The position numbers and the translations under genes are program-made. The notes below the pieces were generated by a model. The model was not told the origin of the DNA. It saw nothing but the letters and a program-made list of their open reading frames with translations, and did no database searches. This document shows, in pieces, positions 1 to 8,353 of a DNA stretch of 21,447 nucleotides (its first letter is position 1; each line of letters begins with the position of its first letter). Location: the NCBI GenBank assembly GCA_002167525.1, contig NHDV01000003.1, positions 38,475 through 59,921 on the forward strand, given 5' to 3'. The DNA comes from Flavobacteriaceae bacterium TMED68 (GTDB taxonomy: Bacteria > Bacteroidota > Bacteroidia > Flavobacteriales > Flavobacteriaceae).

Positions 1-3000
1 TACCTGTTGTTCTATTTGAAGTCGGTGGTGGAATTGTAAAATCAGGATCATCAATATTTTTATCCGGTATATTAAAATTACTTAAGTTAGTTACTCCTTG
101 AACAACTTTTATAACCTCTCTTTTTGTGATTGCAGGGTTGTAGATATTATTTCCTGGTTGGTTAATCTCTACAACCAATTCACCTATATCTGAAATATTT
201 AATACATTTCCTGAAAGTGTCGCATTAGTACCTGATACTAATCCGTATGTTACAGCCAATGATGAGTCAGAAAAGGCATTTATTGTGTAAACTAAATTCT
301 CCTGGTAGTAAATAAAAGTAGGTGCTACTGGACTTACAGTAATTGATTGATTAGTTTTTACAACATCAATTACCGCAGTCAATGTTGCAGAGTAATAATT
401 TCGACTTTCAGGAACTGTAAAGGTAATTGTTACTAATCCTGTCTGATTAATATTGTTTAAAGAATAATTACCTACAGAACCTGAAAGACCCGCTGCAGAT
501 CCACTTACAAGAGAAATTGTAACTGGAGTACCAGATGTGGACGTTGCAGATACTGTAAGGGATGTGAAATCTTTTAAAGGCTTTTCATTTGGTAGTGGTT
601 CAACAATTATTGATTGATTTGATTTTTCGACGATAAGAGTGGCTGTAACGGTTCTAGCATTATATTTATCATCCCCAGATATGTCAGCAAAAAGGGTAAC
701 TGTTCCCGTGCTACTAATAGTAATTGTTGATGTAGAGAAACTCGCAATACCTGGATCTGCAGTTCTATAACTAAATGTCCCTGAGTAATCTGATTCAACA
801 GTTGGTCGGATTACTTCAAAAGGTGGTATACCGTAAACTCTTGTAAATATCGAGGTAGGAGGATACCAGTCACCAGATAAATCTTTTTTAAGTACGGTAA
901 GAGACATGGTAGCAGATGCTGCTAGATAATTACTGTCTTCATCTTGAAAGGCTGTAATTTGAGTTTGACCAGATTTGCGTGTTTTGAACGAAAATGTTTG
1001 GCTAATTATATTACTTCTAAAAGTAGATTTGTTGGATGTAGGAGAGTTCGTTCCTGCTTGTGATTGTGTAGATTCTCTCGCAACGCTTACATCTGCTACT
1101 GAATAGGTAAAACTCCCTGTACTACTTGAGGTGGCAGAAATGCCAAAAACTCTACTATTATCGTAGGTAACTGTCTCATCGTTAAAAATTATTGTAGGAA
1201 TTGCCTTATTTACAATTAAAGTTATCGATGATGTAGCAGACTTATAGAAACCATCGGCTAATTGGGTTATAAATATTGTTGTCGATCCAGCACCTGTAGT
1301 AACAATCGTATTACTTGAAACACTTGCTATTAAAGAGTCTGAAACAGTATAAGAAAATAGTCCTGTGCTGCTCGAGGTTGCTGAAATTTCTGATACGGGA
1401 AAGATGTCTTCAAAAATCTTAGTTATGATAGAGAGATTCTGTATTTCAGGTACTGCTGTATCAACAAAAAGAGTTATTGTTTTACTTGTGGTTGAGAAAT
1501 TTGAGTCTTCTGCCTGGGTAATTATAATTGTTGTTGTTCCTACACCTGTAATTGATACCACATTAGAACCCAAAATATTTGCAATATTAGTATCTGATAC
1601 TTGATATGAAAAACTTCCGGTACTACTTGATGTGGCTGTTAAAGGAAATACCGGATCTCCATATATTTTTTTTAGAACATTTGAACTGGTTATAGAGGGA
1701 ATGGCTTTATTAATTAGTAGGGTTGCTGTTGCTGTTGCCGCTGCATAATTACCAGATGCGACTTGGTTTACCGTTATAATTGTTGAGCCTGCTGCTTTAA
1801 TAGTTCCTGTAGATCCACTGACTGTAGCCACCGATGGGTTTGCAATACTAAAAGATAAAGCTCCCGAACTACTTGAGGTAGCGGTTAAAGGAAATGTCTG
1901 ATCCAAAACATAGTCAAGTATTGTGTCTGAAATGGTTAGAGTTGGTGCTGTTAACTGGTAATCTAGTTCAACATCTTCGCTCCCTGAATATGGGTTCCCT
2001 GAAATATCAGTACCACTTACTGTGAGGGTATAAATTCCACTTGAAAGAGAGTATGATGGAAAATCAAAAACAAAAGTCCAAACTGATGGGGAGCTTGTAG
2101 CGGACATGTTTATATCTTGTGGGCCACCTGAAAAACTAATTTGTGGTGCGCTTGTCATGGCTTCAGAAAATGTTGCTGTAACTGTTATTGAGTCTGCTGG
2201 ATAAACAATATCATCAAGATCACTATCTGTTAAAACTACTGTTGGTGGTGTATTATCAATGGTAAAAGTGATACTATCTACAGAGGTTTCATTACCGTCT
2301 TGAATTCCTGTAGATGAGGTATAGTTGTTACCAGCTGGATCACTGGCGTTGATTGTTACAAAATAGTCATCACCCGAAGGAGACACTGTTAATGTGGTGA
2401 TATCAATATTGTAAGTCCATACAGAAGATGTGGAACCGGTCATTACAGCGTTTGCAAACAACCCATCAAGACTTAGAGTGGGAGATACAACGCCTTCAGA
2501 AAATGTTGCGGAAATTTCCACAGTATCACTACCTGAGAGGATATTGTCTGGATGATTGTGCGATAGAGTAACATTTGGAGGTGTTTTATCCACAGTAAAT
2601 TCAATGGTATCAGTAGCTGTTTCACTTCCATTTAAAGTAGCATCAGCAGGGTTATAACTAGCTCCACAATAATCAGTTGTCTGTATTGTAAATAAATAAG
2701 TATTATCAGCTAAATCATTTGCGGCTATGGAGACTGTGAAGGTTGTTGAGTTTACAGCAGTCATTGAGGAAATTGAACTTCCATTCAAGCTGTATGATAC
2801 CGTACTTGCGATATCCCTGTCAAAACTAGCAGTGAATGTTATGCTCTCGCCTGGGCCAATCAAAGTATCATCTCCGGCAAGGGAAAGAGAATCGTCCATA
2901 GTTAAAATGGGGGAACAGGGTTGAGCCCATCGAGGTAAGAAATTTGATTTTGAATTTATTGGAGAGCTATCACTAAATCCCGTACGTAAGGGGTCATGAG

Positions 3001-5053
3001 ATACACACCAACATGAAATATCCTGGTCAAACAAAGATGCCTCGTTAAACATATTTTCCATTCTTGAAATAGAAGTTACATCCCAATTATCTAAAGGTTG
3101 ATTAAAATTTGTTGCCGTATCAAATGTATTTATTGCTTGTGTTACATTACTTACATCCCACCCATTGATGTTTCCATTAAATGCTAGTGCATCATTAAAT
3201 ACATTGTTTAAGTTGTTTACCTTTGAAATATCCCAATTCATAGTAGTTGACGATACACCTGCAGGAAGACCATTATTAAATGCCACAGCACCAAAAAACA
3301 TTTCCCTTATGGTAGTAAGACTACTAGTATTCCAATTGGAAATATCTTGGTTAAATGAATTTGCTGACCTAAACATTTCTCTCATCTCTTCAACATTACT
3401 CACATCCCATTGATCTATAGGTTGATTGAAATCACTACGCTGAAACATTTCTCTCATATTTTCAACATTACTCACATCCCAATTGTTTAGAGGTAAATTG
3501 AATACTGATCCTTCAAACATCCTACGCATATTTGTAACACTGCTTACATCCCAATCATTTAGTGTTTTATTGAAGGATGTGTTTTCATAGAACATTTGTT
3601 GCATATTTTGGACTCTACTTACATCCCAGAGATCTAATTCTTGATCGAATGGACAAGACTGGAACATAGCAAACATATTTATTACCTTAGAAACATCCCA
3701 ATTATTTATATTTTGATTAAAATTTGAAGCAAAAAATAAAGCACCCATATGGGTGACATTAGATACATCCCAATTATCTAGGGGTTGATCAAATGAAGTT
3801 TGTGCAAGCATCCAATCCATTCTTGTTACATTACTTACATCCCAGTCATTTAAAGGCTGATTAAATAAATCAGCCCCTCTAAACATCTCCCGCATATTAG
3901 TTACCTTTGGAAAATTCCAATTATTTATGGGTTGATTAAATGAATTTGCATCTCTAAACATTCTGTAAAAACTTTCCACATTAGATACGTCCCAACTATT
4001 TAAGGGTTGATCAAAATCATTAGCATTTCTAAATAAAGCTACCATTTGTGAAATATTACTTGTATCCCAATTATCTAAAGGTTGATTAAACCTTGAAGCG
4101 CCTTCAAACATATTATTTACGGAATTGACACTTGTCATATCCCAATTATCAATTGGTTGATTGAATCTCGAATTCTTGTAAAACATTTGGCTCATTTGAG
4201 TTACGTTTGACACATCCCAATTATTTAAAGGTTGATTATATATGGCCTCTCTAAACATTTGATAGGTATCTGTTAAACTACTAACATCCCAACTATCGAT
4301 AGATTGATCAAATAGAGAAGAATAAAACATTTCTCTCATTTTTGAAACATTACTTACATCCCACTGATCTAAAGGTTGATTATATTCTGAATTTCTAAAC
4401 ATACTGTTCATACTAGTCACACTTGATACATCCCAATCATTCAATGGTTGATCAAATGGTGTTATGTGAAACATAAAAATCATAAACCTAACACTAGATA
4501 CATCCCAATTATTTAAAGGCTGATCAAAGGATGTGTTTTGAAACAAGTAACTCATATCCGTTACACTTGACACATCCCAACTATTTAAGGGCTGATTAAA
4601 TCTACTTGCTTGTAAAAACATAGCATGCATATCTGTAACTTTAGATACATCCCAGTTATCTATATTTTGATTGAATGTAGTAGCATCTCTAAACATATTC
4701 CGCATAGTTGTGACATTACTCACATCCCAGTTAGAGATGTCTGTATCAAATGTATCCCCACCTGTCCTATTATAAAAAATAGACTCCATATTTGTTATTT
4801 GGGTAGTACACACACAACTAAGATCTGCCGGTGTAAAAGTACTTACTCCATTAGTAAAACTACCCGTTTCTACAACAGATATAAGCGCTGGTCTATCTAC
4901 AACAAAATATGTTATACCTCCAATAGTTTCCTGATCTCCAACAATAGCCGGAGCAGGGCAACTCACTGTCCCAGACCCGTCAATAGTGATACTTTGAGAA
5001 TAGGATTGAAACTGAAAAAGTAAAAATACTAAAAGGCTAAGTGCTTGTCTGAT
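1..5053 (-). CDS. Giant surface adhesin with DUF285/BspA repeats and Ig-like domains (3' end outside window)
   Basis: One open frame runs without a stop from about 5055 to the left edge, about 1,684 residues, C terminus missing. Order: a signal peptide (RQALSLLVFLLFQFQSYSQS, residues 2-21); a short Cys-containing linker; about 23 units of 24-25 residues, roughly residues 86-700, of the type FNQPLNNWDVSNVTNM..MF (DUF285/BspA family); a terminal cap with CWCVS and PRWAQPC; three ~100-residue Ig-like modules (residues ~715-1030) with TPPxVxL and FSEAM/FSEGV; then ~85-residue modules with a repeated SATSSSTGxFSYxV core, like the Big/MBG modules of Bacteroidetes adhesins. Such proteins are usually exported by type IX secretion, but the sorting domain would lie outside the window. 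The likely role is surface adhesion. The start is unusual: the only codon placed correctly before the signal peptide is ATC (5053-5051); no in-frame ATG, GTG or TTG lies between the upstream stop and the leader. Confidence 0.9.
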   Translation of the reverse strand, partial: MRQALSLLVFLLFQFQSYSQSITIDGSGTVSCPAPAIVGDQETIGGITYFVVDRPALISVVETGSFTNGVSTFTPADLSCVCTTQITNMESIFYNRTGGDTFDTDISNWDVSNVTTMRNMFRDATTFNQNIDNWDVSKVTDMHAMFLQASRFNQPLNSWDVSSVTDMSYLFQNTSFDQPLNNWDVSSVRFMIFMFHITPFDQPLNDWDVSSVTSMNSMFRNSEYNQPLDQWDVSNVSKMREMFYSSLFDQSIDSWDVSSLTDTYQMFREAIYNQPLNNWDVSNVTQMSQMFYKNSRFNQPIDNWDMTSVNSVNNMFEGASRFNQPLDNWDTSNISQMVALFRNANDFDQPLNSWDVSNVESFYRMFRDANSFNQPINNWNFPKVTNMREMFRGADLFNQPLNDWDVSNVTRMDWMLAQTSFDQPLDNWDVSNVTHMGALFFASNFNQNINNWDVSKVINMFAMFQSCPFDQELDLWDVSRVQNMQQMFYENTSFNKTLNDWDVSSVTNMRRMFEGSVFNLPLNNWDVSNVENMREMFQRSDFNQPIDQWDVSNVEEMREMFRSANSFNQDISNWNTSSLTTIREMFFGAVAFNNGLPAGVSSTTMNWDISKVNNLNNVFNDALAFNGNINGWDVSNVTQAINTFDTATNFNQPLDNWDVTSISRMENMFNEASLFDQDISCWCVSHDPLRTGFSDSSPINSKSNFLPRWAQPCSPILTMDDSLSLAGDDTLIGPGESITFTASFDRDIASTVSYSLNGSSISSMTAVNSTTFTVSIAANDLADNTYLFTIQTTDYCGASYNPADATLNGSETATDTIEFTVDKTPPNVTLSHNHPDNILSGSDTVEISATFSEGVVSPTLSLDGLFANAVMTGSTSSVWTYNIDITTLTVSPSGDDYFVTINASDPAGNNYTSSTGIQDGNETSVDSITFTIDNTPPTVVLTDSDLDDIVYPADSITVTATFSEAMTSAPQISFSGGPQDINMSATSSPSVWTFVFDFPSYSLSSGIYTLTVSGTDISGNPYSGSEDVELDYQLTAPTLTISDTILDYVLDQTFPLTATSSSSGALSFSIANPSVATVSGSTGTIKAAGSTIITVNQVASGNYAAATATATLLINKAIPSITSSNVLKKIYGDPVFPLTATSSSTGSFSYQVSDTNIANILGSNVVSITGVGTTTIIITQAEDSNFSTTSKTITLFVDTAVPEIQNLSIITKIFEDIFPVSEISATSSSTGLFSYTVSDSLIASVSSNTIVTTGAGSTTIFITQLADGFYKSATSSITLIVNKAIPTIIFNDETVTYDNSRVFGISATSSSTGSFTYSVADVSVARESTQSQAGTNSPTSNKSTFRSNIISQTFSFKTRKSGQTQITAFQDEDSNYLAASATMSLTVLKKDLSGDWYPPTSIFTRVYGIPPFEVIRPTVESDYSGTFSYRTADPGIASFSTSTITISSTGTVTLFADISGDDKYNARTVTATLIVEKSNQSIIVEPLPNEKPLKDFTSLTVSATSTSGTPVTISLVSGSAAGLSGSVGNYSLNNINQTGLVTITFTVPESRNYYSATLTAVIDVVKTNQSITVSPVAPTFIYYQENLVYTINAFSDSSLAVTYGLVSGTNATLSGNVLNISDIGELVVEINQPGNNIYNPAITKREVIKVVQGVTNLSNFNIPDKNIDDPDFTIPPPTSNRTTG
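2950..4800 (-). repeat. DUF285 coding repeat array, about 23 units of 72-75 bp
   Basis: On the plus strand the pattern 'acatcccaattatt...aaaggttgattaaa' (antisense of NWDVS and FNQPLN) recurs every 72-75 bases, first at about 3080 and last at about 4725. Units differ at many positions, so this is an old protein-repeat array and not a recent tandem expansion. Two units carry WN-F/T in place of WDVS, and one near 3229-3300 has a longer insertion (NNGLPAGVSSTT). Confidence 0.9.
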
Positions 5054-5074
5054 GGCTACAAAATTTAGTTATTA

Positions 5075-5084
5075 AATATACAAA
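5075..5084 (-). promoter_or_regulatory. TTTGTATATT promoter element of the adhesin gene
   Basis: An exact copy of the decamer found before at least seven other minus-strand genes in this window. It lies 21 bases before the proposed ATC start, similar to the 21-32 base spacing in the other units. It supports transcription starting here and translation starting at 5053. Confidence 0.5.
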
Positions 5085-5136
5085 TGATTAAGAAAATGAA
5101 TAACTAAACAAAAAAACTACTGGTTTATTAATTTTT

Positions 5137-5982
5137 TCACAAACTCAATATCCAATCAACAAGTAAGTCTGACCATTTACTTACTGGTATAGACAAATCA
5201 TTCATACCATATCCATGTCCGCCCTTACTAAACATATGAAGCTCTGCCTTCGAATTGGCTGAGATCCAATCGTTGTAGATTTGTACGCTCGGTGCAGCTA
5301 GCCTAAGTGGATCATCATTTGCGCAAGAAATAAAAGCTGCAGGTTTATTTTGTGGCACTTTTTGTTTTTCCACAATATGCATCCATGGATAAATTGGGGC
5401 AATAAAATTGGGTTGATTTTTGGGAGTTGATTTATATGTTGCTTCCATTGTTACAGCACCTCCTGCTGAGAATCCCATAAGTCCAATTTTGTTTGGGTCA
5501 ATGTTATATTTTTTAGCCTTATTTCTTATTATCTCAATTGCACTTAAAGCATCTTTTGATGAATAGGGTAATATTGTTTTAGCACTATCTATTGCTATTT
5601 TATTATCACAACAAAAGGTTTTATGCCATTTATAAACAGAGCCCTCTCTTGGATAAGTTCTATATTTTAATACAATTGCTGTTATTCCGTTTGAAGCTAA
5701 TTTCTTAGCTACCTCGATACCTTCTTTTACATAGGATAAGAAATAGAGTCCTCCGCCCGGACAAATTATCATGGCTTTATCAGTTACAGCCTTTCCCTTT
5801 GCCAGATATAAATCCATTTGAGGCTCAGAAATATTATCATAATAATACCCCTCGGAGCCACCTACATTTATCTTAGATTCAGGATATGATTTCAGATTCC
5901 ACTTTTTGTAATTTACAGAAATCGTTTTTTGTGAAAATGAGAAGAAAGGAATTAAAAGAAGAACTATATAATGTGTTCTCAT
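5137..5982 (-). CDS. Secreted alpha/beta hydrolase, esterase/acetyl-xylan-esterase-like
   Basis: 281 residues from the ATG at 5982, chosen because it opens directly into a signal peptide (MRTHYIVLLLIPFFSFSQ). A longer reading from 6030 would sit almost on the predicted transcription start and would put 16 polar residues before the leader. The fold is alpha/beta hydrolase of the BD-FAE/Aes type: oxyanion segment CPGGGLY (74-80), nucleophile elbow GFSAGG with Ser172, acid in NDDPLR (Asp223 or 224), and His256 in GGHGYG. The family hydrolyses carboxyl esters such as acetyl groups on plant or algal polysaccharides. The substrate cannot be read from sequence. It is a single gene behind its own promoter, and it ends with TGA, showing that TGA is a normal stop here. 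Confidence 0.85.
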   Translation of the reverse strand: MRTHYIVLLLIPFFSFSQKTISVNYKKWNLKSYPESKINVGGSEGYYYDNISEPQMDLYLAKGKAVTDKAMIICPGGGLYFLSYVKEGIEVAKKLASNGITAIVLKYRTYPREGSVYKWHKTFCCDNKIAIDSAKTILPYSSKDALSAIEIIRNKAKKYNIDPNKIGLMGFSAGGAVTMEATYKSTPKNQPNFIAPIYPWMHIVEKQKVPQNKPAAFISCANDDPLRLAAPSVQIYNDWISANSKAELHMFSKGGHGYGMNDLSIPVSKWSDLLVDWILSL

Positions 5983-6040
5983 CTTTTTATAAATTACATC
6001 ACATCCAAATAAAAGGTATCTCATTGTCATTTGTTTTAAT

Positions 6041-6068
6041 CAAATATAAAAGAAAAACCACAAACAAA
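6041..6068 (-). promoter_or_regulatory. Bacteroidetes-type promoter of the hydrolase gene
   Basis: Reading on the minus strand, TATATTTG (6048-6041) is a perfect match to the Bacteroidetes -7 consensus TAnnTTTG, with a TTTTG block about 16 bases upstream as the -33 element. It lies in the gap between tRNA-Arg and the hydrolase and gives a leader of roughly 50 bases before the ATG at 5982. Confidence 0.55.
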
Positions 6069-6081
6069 ATTAGAGGTTTTG

Positions 6082-6153
6082 TACCCTCCCCAAGAATCGA
6101 ACTTGGATCTAAAGTTTAGGAAACTCTTGTTCTATCCGTTGAACTAGGAGGGC
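6082..6153 (-). tRNA. tRNA-Arg (anticodon CCT)
   Basis: A full cloverleaf of 72 bases on the minus strand: acceptor GCCCTCC pairs with GGAGGGT, with discriminator A and no encoded CCA; D stem GTTC/GAAC; anticodon stem AGAGT/ACTTT around loop TTCCTAA, giving anticodon CCT at 6120-6118 (reads AGG, Arg); T stem CCAAG/CTTGG with loop TTCGATT. All helices close. It stands alone between two esterase genes. Confidence 0.95.
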
Positions 6154-6162
6154 TAAAGAACA

Positions 6163-6187
6163 AACCCCTTTTTGGAAGGGGCTTTGT
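6163..6187. terminator. Hairpin CCCCTT/AAGGGG upstream of tRNA-Arg
   Basis: A 6-bp perfect stem (CCCCTT..AAGGGG) flanked by short A and T runs lies just outside the 5' end of the tRNA. It could be a bidirectional terminator left from a lost neighbour or a processing structure of the tRNA precursor. The U tracts are poor, so termination is uncertain. Confidence 0.4.
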
Positions 6188-6297
6188 TTAGAATGGTAGC
6201 GTAGCGGCTACATCGATAAATATTTTTAGCAGGCTACTTTGATGAATTCAAATATAATTATTTTTAATTTTCCAGTAAAATTCACTCAAACAAATTG

Positions 6298-7221
6298 ATG
6301 ATGCATTCAATCCTAAAAATTTTTCTAGTAATAAGAAAAAAAATATTTTTTTTAGTTATTTCGGTTTTCTTAATAAATGGTTGTGTTAATACCGAAACAA
6401 AAAATTATTCAAAACCGGATGATTTATCCTCGGACTTTCAAACAATTATTCACCAGGGTGTAAATAGAGAGTATGTTTTGTATGTACCTGATTCGTATGA
6501 CGGTTCTTTTTCAGTTCCGGTTGTTTTAAATTTTCATGGATTTAGTGGTGACGCTTATCAATATATGAATGAGGCAGATATGCGTCGTTTAGCAGAAGCT
6601 GAAACTTTTATTTTAATCTATCCTCAAGGCCTTGATCTAGATGGTGAACCACATTGGAACGCTTGTCCTAATGGAGGAGATAATAAAAGTGATATTGATG
6701 ATTTTGGATTTATTGAAACTCTTGTTGAGGAAGTGTCCTCTAATTACAATATTGATTTAGAAAGAATTTATGCTGTAGGTTATTCTAATGGAGGAATGAT
6801 GGCCTATGGGCTTGCCAATCATAAAAGTGAACTAATTGCTGCAGTGGCTTCAGTATCAGGTGCAATGTTAGACTGTACTGGACCTACCTCACACCCAATG
6901 CCTGTAATTCATTTACATGGAACAGATGATTTCGATTTACCATACAACGGAAATAATTATTACAATTCAGTTCAAAACACTTTAGACTACTGGACAAATT
7001 TTAATAACACAAATTCAGAGCCAATTGTAAATTTTGATAATATTGGGGAAATTGAAATCGAACATTATATTTATAATAATGGAAATAATTCAGTTTCAGT
7101 TGAACACTACAAATATATTGGTGGAGATCATTTGTGGTTTATGTCATCTTTCCAAGGCCAAAACACATCAGAATTGGTATGGAATTTTTTATCTAGATAT
7201 GATCTAAATGGTTTAAGATAA
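6298..7221 (+). CDS. Lipoprotein esterase, PHB depolymerase/feruloyl esterase family (LpqC-like)
   Basis: 307 residues. A frame-compatible TTG at 6295 precedes two ATGs (6298, 6301); I take the first ATG. A hydrophobic leader ends in a lipobox (FLINGC, Cys29), so the protein is likely an outer-membrane or periplasmic lipoprotein. The body matches the polyhydroxybutyrate-depolymerase/feruloyl-esterase branch of alpha/beta hydrolases: FHGFSG (79-84), IYPQG, HWNACPNGG (119-127), GYSNGG with catalytic Ser163, HLHGTDD (Asp210/211), and GGDHLWF with His278. Family members cleave aryl or short-chain polyester bonds; the substrate here is unknown. It sits with a second secreted esterase across the tRNA, consistent with use of esterified polysaccharides. 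Confidence 0.85.
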   Translation: MMHSILKIFLVIRKKIFFLVISVFLINGCVNTETKNYSKPDDLSSDFQTIIHQGVNREYVLYVPDSYDGSFSVPVVLNFHGFSGDAYQYMNEADMRRLAEAETFILIYPQGLDLDGEPHWNACPNGGDNKSDIDDFGFIETLVEEVSSNYNIDLERIYAVGYSNGGMMAYGLANHKSELIAAVASVSGAMLDCTGPTSHPMPVIHLHGTDDFDLPYNGNNYYNSVQNTLDYWTNFNNTNSEPIVNFDNIGEIEIEHYIYNNGNNSVSVEHYKYIGGDHLWFMSSFQGQNTSELVWNFLSRYDLNGLR

Positions 7222-7278
7222 AATCACTTTGTATTTTATATGTGAACCTAATAAATAATCGATTCATAGAAAAAATAT

Positions 7279-7299
7279 AAACCCTCCTAATGGAGGGTT
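7279..7299. terminator. Convergent terminator, ACCCTCC/GGAGGGT
   Basis: A perfect stem 7281-7287 / 7292-7298 with a TAAT loop. On the minus strand it is followed by a T-rich run (TTTATATTTTTT), so it mainly ends the minus-strand gene at 7307, and it may also stop plus-strand transcripts from the esterase. Confidence 0.8.
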
Positions 7300-7306
7300 A
7301 TTAAAT

Positions 7307-8104
7307 TTAGTCGCGAATTCTAAAGTTACCCTCTCTATCCACAGACATTAAAACTTTCCAAGTCACTTGTTTATAAAAAGTTCCACCTTCCATCATTGAA
7401 TTTATCTTATCTAATCCTTCAGGAAATTTTGTGTTGGGATTCCAAGAAGGTGCTAGCACGTCAGATGAGGTTTCATATCCATCAATAGTCATGAAATTCC
7501 AATTATAACCATTCCCGTTTGGAGAGACCTTCCTTGCAGTGGCCCACGTAACTTGACTTCCATTGCCTTTATCCATCTCTTTTTTTATAAAGCTCCCCCA
7601 CATATTTTTTTGCATATTAGAAAATTGACCAATATTCCCATTTACTTTAGCATAATTGATTTTGATATAATTCAACTCGTAATCTTTCTTTGTCGACAAT
7701 GAATTGGTTCTTTGCATTATTGTATTAAAAACACCTGTGGGTTCAACGTTTAAAGCAATTTGAACAAGCTCTGCAGCATCTTCTCCCATTGAATTTAAGA
7801 TAGTTTTACTGGCCTTAGCATAATTATCATATAGATTGTCTAGATTATTTTTATCTCCAATACCGATGTAAAAATAAATATTCGGCTCATTAGATGAACC
7901 TCCTTCTTTTTGAAGCATCGCCCATCCCATGAGCTTACCTTCTTTGACAAGCAACTGCGCTACTTTACTCCAATAGTGTTTTTCAATTTTAATGTGATGT
8001 TCAAGCTTATCTGCAGGAATATATCTATAATCATGAGTAAAATAATCTTGAGAAAAAGAAAAGTTTATGAATAATAATAAAGTTATTGTAATAAATTTTT
8101 TCAT
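7307..8104 (-). CDS. Secreted two-domain alpha+beta-barrel-like protein, family member 1
   Basis: 265 residues from the ATG at 8104; the upstream in-frame ATG at 8140 only translates the conserved leader. Signal peptide MKKFITITLLLFINFSFS, mature part starting QDYF. I recognise no named domain, but two similar halves are visible. Half 1 has an amphipathic helix followed by a Trp strand (HYWSKVAQLLVKEGKLMGWA, then NIYFYIG). Half 2 has MWGSFIKKEMDKG, TWATARKV and YNWNFMT. This pattern, shared with the genes at 12652 and 14215, fits tandem ferredoxin-like (ABM/NIPSNAP-type) domains. It is a single gene with its own promoter and terminator. Function unknown. Confidence 0.75.
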   Translation of the reverse strand: MKKFITITLLLFINFSFSQDYFTHDYRYIPADKLEHHIKIEKHYWSKVAQLLVKEGKLMGWAMLQKEGGSSNEPNIYFYIGIGDKNNLDNLYDNYAKASKTILNSMGEDAAELVQIALNVEPTGVFNTIMQRTNSLSTKKDYELNYIKINYAKVNGNIGQFSNMQKNMWGSFIKKEMDKGNGSQVTWATARKVSPNGNGYNWNFMTIDGYETSSDVLAPSWNPNTKFPEGLDKINSMMEGGTFYKQVTWKVLMSVDREGNFRIRD

Positions 8105-8131
8105 ATATATTGGTTTACGGTTAAGAGTTGC

Positions 8132-8141
8132 AATATACAAA
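8132..8141 (-). promoter_or_regulatory. TTTGTATATT promoter element, gene 7307-8104
   Basis: An exact decamer 27 bases before the ATG at 8104, followed by the leader TTAACCGTAAACCAATATAT. The leader is closely related to those at 13422, 17435, 19405 and 21322. Confidence 0.55.
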
Positions 8142-8224
8142 TAAGTTTAATTCAATAGTTTTATAACGAATCATGTAATTTATAACTATTTCAACTAAAG
8201 ATAACTTTTACATATATTTATAAT

Positions 8225-8344
8225 ATGATATCATATAGAAGAGAATTTATCCAATCTTTTTCGGCTGCTTTAACAAACCGGTTTTTAATTAGTTCTTCTG
8301 AATTAATCTACACTCAAAAAGTCTTAAAAGCTTCACTTAATTAA
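8225..8344 (+). pseudogene. Orphan Tat-leader fragment, remnant copy of the 11668 gene start
   Basis: A 39-codon frame, MISYRREFIQSFSAAL... ending KVLKASLN, stop at 8342-8344. It matches the first ~38 residues of the TIM-barrel protein at 11668 (MSNRREFIQSFSAAL... KALKASLS) almost residue for residue, and the DNA is very similar (one 39-base stretch differs at two positions by eye). Similarity stops right after KASL, where this copy hits a stop. It has a twin-arginine leader but no mature protein. It lies 9 bases before the PQQ dehydrogenase and may still be translated as a leader peptide. The likely origin is duplication of the TIM-barrel gene followed by loss or replacement of its body. Confidence 0.8.
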
Positions 8345-8353
8345 TTTAAGGAT

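Noticed and set aside
2950..4800. Regular ~72-base periodicity that could suggest a CRISPR array
   Set aside because: Repeats are diverged, have no unique spacers of constant length, and translate into DUF285 units.
1365..5023. Several plus-strand frames of 65-132 codons and a short minus-strand frame inside 1-5053
   Set aside because: All are shadows of the adhesin. The minus-strand adhesin frame is continuous through them with clear protein repeats.
5886..6119. Plus-strand frame of 77 codons across the hydrolase start and the tRNA
   Set aside because: It is antisense to the hydrolase leader, and its end (SPRIELGSK) is the well-known false translation of a tRNA complement.
6082..6153. tRNA-Arg acceptor stem (CCCTCC/GGAGGG) matches the local terminator stems
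   Set aside because: The match is confined to six or seven base pairs required by the tRNA itself. I treat it as coincidence; no T-arm-derived repeat is seen elsewhere.
6082..6297. tRNA as an integration site for a mobile element
   Set aside because: No integrase, no direct repeat of the tRNA 3' end and no phage or plasmid gene on either side within the window.
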